A stretch of 23,534 nucleotides of DNA from a virus. The notes under the pieces are model-generated. The model ran no database searches and was not told where the DNA came from. It worked only from the letters and a program-made list of their open reading frames with translations. Position 1 is the stretch's first letter. Each line of letters begins with the position of its first letter. Below, in pieces: positions 8,184-15,500 of the stretch. A program made the position numbers and the translations under genes. The stretch covers positions 1 to 23,534 of IMG/VR virus record IMGVR_UViG_3300008120_000347; one strand, given 5' to 3'.

Positions 8184-8190
8184 CCTCCTT
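8184..8190 (-). promoter_or_regulatory. Ribosome-binding site that decides the 8178 start
   Basis: AAGGAGG on the minus strand lies 5 bases upstream of the GTG at 8178. It would be coding sequence if translation began at the ATG at 8193, which itself has no Shine-Dalgarno. It therefore argues for the shorter protein. Confidence 0.6.
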
Positions 8191-8196
8191 CATAGG

Positions 8197-8742
8197 CTAA
8201 TTAATGCTCTCTCCCCAAACAGGTATGAACCTGCCGTCTTCTGTTTTCGTATAAACCAGTATACCATCGCCAGTTTTTCTTGTCAACTCCTGTGCCGTAG
8301 GAGTCATATTGTTTGTTATTAAATTATCTTTTCTTGGTCTGCCAATATGTCTAGATGCAAGTATATCACGTATGTCTTTTACTTGCGACTCAGAGTAGTA
8401 GGATCTTATTTGCCATCCACGCTCACCATTTACTTTAGCTCCTGTTGGTGGAGGAATTATTCCATTCTTTATTAAAGTTGGAAAATATTTGCGATGCCTA
8501 TTGACAAGTCGTGCAGTATCTGCTACAGTGTACGCTCTTTGTCTATGCCTTCTAAAATCAGATCGCAGACATGTTTCTAGTCTATCTTTAGTAATGTTAT
8601 AAACAGTTACCATTCCCGTAGAACGAGAGCTATGGTGAAGTCTAACTAAATCACCATTTAAAAACCAAATTTTTTTATTAGCCTTGATTACAGGCTCGTT
8701 ATTGTATTCTTGGCTCTCAATTTTTCCTTTTCCAGTAGCCAT
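8197..8742 (-). CDS. MerR-like helix-turn-helix DNA-binding protein
   Basis: A 181-residue protein. The centre, about residues 70-120, reads AYTVADTARLVNRHRKYF then LIKNGIIPPPTG, followed by RGWQIRSYYSESQVKDIR. This is the helix-turn-helix plus wing pattern of MerR or excisionase-like proteins: a TVADTARLV recognition unit, a loop with G-I-I-P-P, then a Y-Y-S-E-S-Q-V segment. The N-terminal part (KKIWFLNGDLVRLHHSSRS) is probably a small beta domain. The C-terminus contains a GRPRKDN motif resembling an AT-hook core (GRP), which could add minor-groove binding. The start has GGAGGGAAG upstream. The first 55 bases overlap the zinc-ribbon gene in another frame. It probably regulates transcription or DNA handling; the target is unknown. 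Confidence 0.8.
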   Translation of the reverse strand: MATGKGKIESQEYNNEPVIKANKKIWFLNGDLVRLHHSSRSTGMVTVYNITKDRLETCLRSDFRRHRQRAYTVADTARLVNRHRKYFPTLIKNGIIPPPTGAKVNGERGWQIRSYYSESQVKDIRDILASRHIGRPRKDNLITNNMTPTAQELTRKTGDGILVYTKTEDGRFIPVWGESIN

Positions 8743-8876
8743 CTTCCCTCCAGAGATTCTGACGGTGGATGAAAAAATTTTCTATCTCCACACAAAATGC
8801 AAAAGGTCTCCATGTGATCAACATTGCTATATTGACGATCTATGAAGACTCTTCCTTTGCATCTTCTACACTCCAT
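8688..8876 (-). CDS. Small zinc-ribbon protein
   Basis: A 62-residue protein with two CxxC knuckles, CRRC (C3, C6) and CILC (C26, C29), separated by about 20 residues. This is a classic zinc ribbon, and a charged helix (LEGRWLLEKEKLRAKN) follows. The start overlaps the preceding gene by 11 bases without a clear Shine-Dalgarno, so it is likely coupled. The last 55 bases overlap the start of the helix-turn-helix gene in a different frame. Small zinc ribbons of this sort are common in phages and are often taken to be transcription or replication adaptors; the specific role is unknown. Confidence 0.78.
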   Translation of the reverse strand: MECRRCKGRVFIDRQYSNVDHMETFCILCGDRKFFHPPSESLEGRWLLEKEKLRAKNTITSL

Positions 8877-9066
8877 TATTTGGATCTACCCCAACTTTTG
8901 CTGCCACTTCTTCAGAAAAATCTTTGGCTGCTTTTTCTTTGTCAATCTTTTCATTAATCATGCTTGTTATTTCTGCTCTCAATATAGCGACCTGAGTTTC
9001 ATAATTAGAAACTAATTCACCAATACGCTGCTGTAAGGCAGCAATAACTAATTCTGCTTTTTCCAT
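8866..9066 (-). CDS. Short coiled-coil protein, unknown function
   Basis: A 66-residue, almost wholly helical protein with a heptad-like stretch (LQQRIGELVSNYETQVAILR) followed by a charged lysine/glutamate helix and a short VGVDPNNGV end. The start has a purine-rich GGGGGAAAA before the ATG. It is the second of four small genes between the tail fibres and the regulatory proteins. Such a coiled coil could be an assembly factor or adaptor. No family is recognised. Confidence 0.75.
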   Translation of the reverse strand: MEKAELVIAALQQRIGELVSNYETQVAILRAEITSMINEKIDKEKAAKDFSEEVAAKVGVDPNNGV

Positions 9067-9084
9067 TTTTCCCCCACTATTATA

Positions 9085-9297
9085 TTATTGTAGTGCTGCT
9101 ATTTCAGCATCTAAAGCAGCAAGCTTACTGTTCAAATCAGATATCTGTTGATTCAAAGAATCAATAACATTCTGGTTTGGAGTAGTGACTGCATTTTCTT
9201 CAATGATAGATATTTCGTAGCCATACTTAGAGTATTCTATACTCCTCTTATGCTGGTCAATAATATTTATCTTTTCTTCATTGGTTAGTATTGTCAT
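9085..9297 (-). CDS. Small helical/coiled-coil protein downstream of tail fibres
   Basis: A 70-residue protein starting TNEEKINIIDQHKRSIEYSK and ending in a regular coiled coil (LNQQISDLNSKLAALDAEI). It resembles its neighbour at 9338-9535 in the opening TNE(E/D)K-hydrophobic pattern and helical layout, so the two may be diverged duplicates. I recall similar short proteins close to tail-fibre genes in other environmental phages, where no role is established. The ribosome site GGAGG lies just upstream. A small chaperone or fibre-assembly role is possible from position. Confidence 0.8.
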   Translation of the reverse strand: MTILTNEEKINIIDQHKRSIEYSKYGYEISIIEENAVTTPNQNVIDSLNQQISDLNSKLAALDAEIAALQ

Positions 9298-9301
9298 TTT
9301 T

Positions 9302-9330
9302 CCTCCATGTTATATTATATCATATAGACT
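9302..9330 (-). promoter_or_regulatory. Candidate promoter and ribosome site in the 9298-9337 gap
   Basis: This is one of the two widest gaps in the window (40 bases). On the minus strand it holds TGATATAAT (9322-9314), an extended -10-like element (TGn plus TATAAT). GGAGG follows just before the ATG at 9297. I see no convincing -35 hexamer at the right distance. The AT-rich background makes chance matches likely. If real, it would restart transcription after the fibre genes. Confidence 0.3.
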
Positions 9331-9337
9331 GATATGG

Positions 9338-9535
9338 CTAACCTTGCCATACCCCGCCTAATTCTTGTAGCCTTTGCAACAATGCCTGTTTTTTAGCATC
9401 ACAATCTGCCAGAACATCTTCTAGTGAATATTTATTAGAAAAATCTTCTGCATGATCTATATAAGACTGAATAATAAACTCTAATGTATTTAGTTTTTCA
9501 ATAACAATCTCTAGCTTATCTTCATTAGTAATCAT
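9338..9535 (-). CDS. Small helical protein immediately after the 1015-aa fibre
   Basis: A 65-residue helical protein: ITNEDKLEIVIEKLNTLEFI, a charged middle, then DAKKQALLQRLQELGGVWQ. The opening resembles the neighbouring 70-residue protein, suggesting common ancestry. It starts 9 bases after the fibre stop with AGGATAAAAAT before the ATG. The position directly behind a fibre gene is where many phages encode a fibre-assembly helper, but no family is recognised and the function is inferred from position only. Confidence 0.8.
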   Translation of the reverse strand: MITNEDKLEIVIEKLNTLEFIIQSYIDHAEDFSNKYSLEDVLADCDAKKQALLQRLQELGGVWQG

Positions 9536-9544
9536 ATTTTTATC

Positions 9545-12500
9545 CTATGTATATGTTGTTTCTGATGGTACCCACGCTGAGTAAGCAGAAGCACCATTGG
9601 CATTTCTTGCTCTAACCCTAACCCTGGCCCAGTTATTTGGAGATGCATACGGAGATACAAGTTGATATGGAGATCCAGATATACCAGTTACAGAATACGG
9701 ACCAGCAGCGGATGCACCAGAACCAGACTGTGCTGTATAAAATTCTATTTCATAACTGGTTGCCCCAGAAGATGCTGTCCAACTTACAACTCCACTACCA
9801 GTTAATCCAACTCCTGTAGGTGTAGCTGGCGCACTACCTCCTCCACCAGAAGTTATAGGACCAATCTCTTGACCAGCAACAAGTCCAGATGATCCTCCTG
9901 AATTTGATGCTGAAGCAAAAGCTCTTAAATACAACTGTCCTGATGAAAAGTCTGCTGCAGTAATTGTATAAGTGCTACTTGTAACATTTCCAGCAGACTT
10001 TACAAGAGTTTCGCCACTAGAAACAAACTGAGTTCCCCTATATAGTCTAAGATCATAGCTTGTTGGACTATTATTCCATGTTCCAACACCAAAAGTAACT
10101 GTGCTTCCTACTGAGGTGCTTCCAGTTAATGTAGGAACAGTAGCATTTGTTGGTGGACTAACAGCGGCAAGCCTTGTTCCAGAGTTTGGACCACCCCATT
10201 CACTCTTTGTGCCAGTTGGATTATTAGTTCTAAATGCTTGTACATAATAATCTCTTGTTACTCCAGCACCTATAGCAGTATCCAAATATGAGGTTCCTGT
10301 AATCAAAGTTGGATTGTTTGGACCTCCAAAATCTGGGGTAGAATCATATGATGGCGTTGGCCCATACCAAACTCCATAATATGCTGCTCCAGATACGGCT
10401 GTCCATGTAACATTTACACCATCTGTTCTGTTATCTGAAGCATTAACATTTGTAGGAGTTGCAAGCTTAGTTAATGCAGCAGTAACTACAATAGAATTAC
10501 TATTTGCAGTTTGAGCACCTACACCATTATTAAATGTTACTTCTGCACGTATTGCATATCCTACAGACGAATATGCGACTACTGGAGAATCAATCACATA
10601 AGTTGTTCCTCCATTTTGAAGAATAGTACCGCCAGTAAATGAGTTTCCGCCAGTACCGCCGTCTGCTCTTCTCCAGATAATAGTTGTTCCAGTTGCTGCT
10701 GGTGATGCGGTTGGACTTACTGTTGAAAGAGTTAGTGTACTACCAACTGAAGTATTTCCACTAATAGATGCGGTACCACCAGTTGGGTTTGTAAATGTAT
10801 AAGATGGGTTTGGCGATAACGAAGAATAAGCGCTATATGTTCCAGCTGCAGAATTTCCATTTGATGTAGTATTACCTAAATTATCAGTAGATGATCTAAC
10901 ATAGAAATAATATTGATATCCAGCACTTGGACTAAATGTTTCTAGTATTGGTGAACCAGTGGAAGCAGCATCATACGATGAGGTTGCAGGAGCTGTAGAT
11001 GCTGTAGTCCAATACATTTGATAGTAAGGTCCTGTGCCACCGCTAAAGTTTAAGCTTACATCTACACTAGAGTCTGTTGCTCTTGAAACTGATGCAATAG
11101 AAACAGAAGTCGGAGGAGTTAGCGGATTAGCAACAGTTATTGAAGCGGTATTTCCAAAACCACCTGGTTGTGCAGTCACAATCATTGTATAGTTTCCAGC
11201 AGAGGTATATGTGTGTGCATGTGAAGCATTTACCGTAGATGTATTGTCTGAAACTGTGTATGTTTCATTACTAGTTCCATCTCCCCAGTTTATAGTATAA
11301 CTTGTTGGATAATGACTTATTGCAAATGTAAAATTAGTTGATTGATTTGGAGTTACGCTTGTTGGCGATATTGTTCCAACAACAACTCTTTGACCTAAAA
11401 TATATGATCCAGAAGTTCCCGTACCTGTCTGTCCATCTGTATTTGTAGCTTTTACCTGTACAAATACATAATCATCAACATCTCCTGTTGCGTAAGAAAA
11501 TCCGCTGCCCACATTTAAATTAGATGTTAAGGCTCCAGTTATAGAATCTTCTTTATACCAATCATACCTATATGTTGTAGTTCCGCTAACGTTATTCCAT
11601 GTACCCTGGCTAGCGGTAAGAGATGTTGATACTGGCAAATACCCTGCATAACCAAAAGGAGGCGTTCTGTTATTTCTTGGAATAATTGAAGGTGAAACGG
11701 TATTTACTGGAGCTGGACCAACTGTTGTAAATAAATTAAAATCATCTGTGTTAGTTGTTGGACTTGCGCTAGTTCTCCAGCTATCGTTTGCAGTTACCAC
11801 GAGCTTTGCATAATATTGTGTTTGAGTAGCTATATTGATACTATCATAAACACTAACGGTACTAGTTCCAGGGGTTATATTGACAGTTTTTACAACAACA
11901 TTATCTGAAACCCTTCTTATTGTTAAAACTTGGCTATAGATATAAGAAGATGCACTTGGAGTACCAGTTATGTTCCATGAAAATGTTGCACCAGTTCCTG
12001 TTATTGAAGATATAGTAAAACCAGATAAACCAAAACCTACCCTTAGTAATATAGCTGGTGTTTCTAGTGGAGTTGTTCCATCAGAATTTGTTGCATCTAC
12101 CCTTCCTTTAATATAATATGATGGATATAGCGCATCTGATGATGTAATGGTATATGGTATATATGTTGAATTAGTTGTATTTGCTGCTGTTGGACTAGAG
12201 CTAGAGTTATACGTAACAGTAGCAACAGATGAATACCCAGAACCAGCTTCTGTAGAAGCCTGTATGCTCATCTGGTATGAAGTTGGACTACCTGTCCACG
12301 CACCCCTGCTTAATCTAACTACATCTCCACTATAAAACTCTGTAGTGGATCCTACAGTGCCGTACGTGCTTGAATGAACAAAGAGAGATGAGGTTGGTGA
12401 TGTAGGCTGTGGCGCATCTGTTGATAAAAATATTAACTGCCATTTTGTTGAAGCAGATGCATTATATCTATATATCTTTTTAATCTTTTGCCACTTAGTT

Positions 12501-12592
12501 GTAGCAGCAGCATTAAATCTATAAATATTTGATATAGCATTCCACTTTTTACCATCTGAATAGTTATCAGATCTATATCTATATATAGGCAT
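9545..12592 (-). CDS. Large multi-domain tail fibre/adsorption protein (Ig-like, PKD, FN3)
   Basis: A 1015-residue secretory-looking but signal-less protein, rich in Ser, Thr and Gly; I see no cysteine. Residues 3-54 hold three copies of an IYRYNxxxxxKWQxI unit. A series of beta domains follows. Ig-like modules with TxxSVGSTxT...GTWNNSPTSY occur near residues 75-185, 320-400, 610-700 and 840-930. A PKD-type domain (about 402-489) has WGDGTS at 436-441 and HTYTSAGNYTM. FN3-like modules lie at about 755-835 and 935-1015 (VVSWTASSGATSYEIEFY). The ATG lies 4 bases after the preceding stop with no clear Shine-Dalgarno, so it probably depends on re-initiation. Such modules usually form extended, carbohydrate-binding or spacer parts of phage tails. 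Which part contacts the host is unknown. Confidence 0.85.
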   Translation of the reverse strand: MPIYRYRSDNYSDGKKWNAISNIYRFNAAATTKWQKIKKIYRYNASASTKWQLIFLSTDAPQPTSPTSSLFVHSSTYGTVGSTTEFYSGDVVRLSRGAWTGSPTSYQMSIQASTEAGSGYSSVATVTYNSSSSPTAANTTNSTYIPYTITSSDALYPSYYIKGRVDATNSDGTTPLETPAILLRVGFGLSGFTISSITGTGATFSWNITGTPSASSYIYSQVLTIRRVSDNVVVKTVNITPGTSTVSVYDSINIATQTQYYAKLVVTANDSWRTSASPTTNTDDFNLFTTVGPAPVNTVSPSIIPRNNRTPPFGYAGYLPVSTSLTASQGTWNNVSGTTTYRYDWYKEDSITGALTSNLNVGSGFSYATGDVDDYVFVQVKATNTDGQTGTGTSGSYILGQRVVVGTISPTSVTPNQSTNFTFAISHYPTSYTINWGDGTSNETYTVSDNTSTVNASHAHTYTSAGNYTMIVTAQPGGFGNTASITVANPLTPPTSVSIASVSRATDSSVDVSLNFSGGTGPYYQMYWTTASTAPATSSYDAASTGSPILETFSPSAGYQYYFYVRSSTDNLGNTTSNGNSAAGTYSAYSSLSPNPSYTFTNPTGGTASISGNTSVGSTLTLSTVSPTASPAATGTTIIWRRADGGTGGNSFTGGTILQNGGTTYVIDSPVVAYSSVGYAIRAEVTFNNGVGAQTANSNSIVVTAALTKLATPTNVNASDNRTDGVNVTWTAVSGAAYYGVWYGPTPSYDSTPDFGGPNNPTLITGTSYLDTAIGAGVTRDYYVQAFRTNNPTGTKSEWGGPNSGTRLAAVSPPTNATVPTLTGSTSVGSTVTFGVGTWNNSPTSYDLRLYRGTQFVSSGETLVKSAGNVTSSTYTITAADFSSGQLYLRAFASASNSGGSSGLVAGQEIGPITSGGGGSAPATPTGVGLTGSGVVSWTASSGATSYEIEFYTAQSGSGASAAGPYSVTGISGSPYQLVSPYASPNNWARVRVRARNANGASAYSAWVPSETTYT
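12431..12586 (-). repeat. Three-copy peptide repeat at the fibre N-terminus
   Basis: The fibre opens with three imperfect units: IYRYRSDNYSDGKKWNAI, IYRFNAAATTKWQKI and IYRYNASASTKWQLI. The second and third begin 17 residues apart. Each has an aromatic/basic start (IYR-Y/F), a short small-residue middle and an ending with conserved Trp and Ile. They could be short beta hairpins for attachment to the tail or for trimer registration. Confidence 0.75.
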
Positions 12593-12596
12593 AATA

Positions 12597-15500
12597 TCAC
12601 ACTATGGTCATATAAAGGTCTCCAGTACTGAAGTTTCCTGGATTTGAAGATGTATATCTTGGCTGACCATTATAGTACCCCTGCGTTGCTCCGAATGTAT
12701 TATTAAATGCATATCTAGATGTAATTGAGTTTGTTGGAGTGTTATTTCCACCATACCAAATTGCTCTACCTGTTACTATTTTACCATCTGGTACACCACC
12801 AACATTTCCTGGATTTATAATTCTAGTTACCGTAGGATCTCCAGCAGTTCCATCATCACCGCCAGTTGAATCTGTAAGAACTAAGTTTCCACCATTAATA
12901 GTTACACTGCTTGCGGTACCAGATAGTATACCACTTGCAAAACTAAAACTTCCAGTTGAAGTCATTGTAGTAGCTGTAATATCACCTTTTACATCTAGAG
13001 CATTACCATCCCATTTTACCCATGCGTTAGATCCTCCGATATTAATAGCTGGTGTAAAACTTCCACCACCAATGCTTCTCCAACCAATATACCAACCAGT
13101 TGTTGTATCATTTGTATATGATGATTTATTAGCATAAATACTTCCAGCAGTTGTTAGCGTAAGTCCTTGAATCAAATCACCAGTAACTGAATCTAGTTTT
13201 TGTGATCTACTATTTGCTATTGATGCTGAGCTAGCTGCTGCTATTGCTGCTGCTTGCGCTGTTGCGGAGTCTTGCGATAAGACCCATACTCCAGTTCCAG
13301 CACCGCTTGCAACATACATTTTATTACTATCATTAGTATCTATCCAAATATCGCCTTGTGCTAAAGCAGTAGGCTCGTTATCCTGTCTAAATACTTTTGC
13401 TTTTCCAGCTGCAGTGTTAACAGCAATAGTTGCATTATTATTTGCTGCTGTTGCATTATTTTCTGCCTGTGTAATTTGGTTATAAGTTGTACCTGAAGTT
13501 ATGACAACATTTCCACTTATTACTGCACCAGTTGCATACAAAGTTCCAGACCTAGTTACGTAAAAGTTTGGAGTAAGCCCTGTAATACCAGCCTCTATAA
13601 TATTATAAGAAGCTGTTGTTGAGTTATAATTGTCAGTTCCAAATCTTGCAGCATAGTTTGTTGAAACATCAATAACTCCAGTAATTGATATTCTCTTATT
13701 GTCTGAATCAAGAATAAACTGTTGGGACCTATCTCTAATGCTTGTATCATTTACAACCCAGCCTCCGATTAAGGCTGCTTTTGTAAAGAATGTAATTTGC
13801 GATGGTAGATTACCAACACTTGGTTGATTTCCTAAAGGAATATTTCCTGAAGTAATTGGGGTATTTAGAATAGCTGTTAATGTAGCATTGCTTGTTCCAA
13901 TAGAAGCTAGACCCTTATCATTTATGATAACGCTTGTTTCTGTTGGACTTGTTCCTGTATAGAATGACCCCGATACTACTTGGAAATTACCTTCAATGGT
14001 TCCAGATTTAGCTGTAATATTTCCATTAAGATTTCCGTTTGCTACATAAAAATCTCCAGATGATGTTATGTGTGCACCAGATGCTGGTACAAATCTAATT
14101 GATCCAGAAACAGAACCAGTATTAGCCTTATTTAGTGTTATTGTTGTTCCAGATACTGAAGAAACTACTGCACCGCTAGCAATTCCAGTTCCAAATACCA
14201 ACATACCAGATGATATTCCAGATGCGCTACTAACTGATACTGTATTTCCTCCGCTAGAACCAGTTCCAGGAGTTGCTACCGATGGCCCAGCACCTACATC
14301 TATGCTTCCTCCAGATATCTGTATATTGCTTGTATAAACCTTGCCTGTATTATCAACAGCAAACTGAGTTGTGTCTCCAGTAGATACCGTGCTTCCAGCC
14401 CAGAATTTATATGTTCCTGTTGATGAAAGGCCTGCCCATTTTGTGCTAGATGGGTCCTGTCTTTCAATTTTAGAGCTATCTATTGTCCACCCTGCAATAT
14501 TTCCAGCATTTGCTGTAACACTTCCAGTTGTTGTGTCTAGTGATACCTGATTTGTACCCTTACGAATTAAAATACCATCTTTATTAAAAATAAAACCATC
14601 GCCAGTTAAATTACCTGGACTTGTTGTAACGTCTCCACTATATATAGATGCGCCTGCTGTAGTTAATGCTATATTTCCTGAAAATGATCCACCTCTTGCA
14701 GTTATATCTCCATCTACCGTGAATTTAGTTCCATTCCAGAGTAGGTAGTTGCTAGTTGACCCTCCAACTTTTAGTCTTGCGCTATCTGAAGAATTTAAGA
14801 ACCAATAATTGCTATCATCAAAGAATAAGCCACGCTTCATTCCTGTTATTCCAGTTGTGTTAGAAGGGTCTACTCCTTGACCAAACTGAAAACTTCCAGC
14901 AGTTATATAATCTGTTATTGCTGGAGTTCCAGATATAGTAGCATTAGAAAAATTTGTATAAGATGAAGATGTATTATTGTATTGATCATATGTTGCAATA
15001 CCAAGCTTGTATGTTGCTCCTACTGCCAGTCCAGACAATTTATATGAAAGAGTTCCTGTTGGTGGATTAGACTGACTTACTGGATAGTCTACATATTCAT
15101 ATGCTGGATCTGCACTAACTGTGTCTGTTGTAAATCTTATTCTGTATCCTCTTAGTGTGGTATCTGATACTGCAGTCCAAGTTAAATTAATATATCCGTT
15201 AAAACCTAAAGTTCCAGAAGTGTCTATTCCGCTTGTTGGAGTATTTACTGTAGCAACATCTCCAGGGCCAGATATATCCACAGTGACTGGAGAAAGTGGC
15301 AAAACAATTTGTTCTTCAGAGTAGCTAGATGCACATTCAAAGTCATCGTAGAATCTAACAAGCAAATATGTATTGGCATATATCGTAGATGTTATGTTTG
15401 CTGGTCCAGATCCAGAATATACTATTGCATATCCTGTTACTGATCCAGAGACCTGACTTGTAAAATTATTATTTACTGTTATTTGATTTCCAGATACTGC

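Noticed and set aside
9079-9084. TATAAT just upstream of the 66-aa coiled-coil gene
   Set aside because: It overlaps the previous gene's end in AT-rich sequence, lacks TG extension and a -35, and would leave almost no leader.
12739-13137. A 132-codon plus-strand open frame within the 1462-aa fibre gene
   Set aside because: It is antisense to a strong gene and reflects its Ser/Thr/Gly codon pattern; it has no domain or ribosome site.
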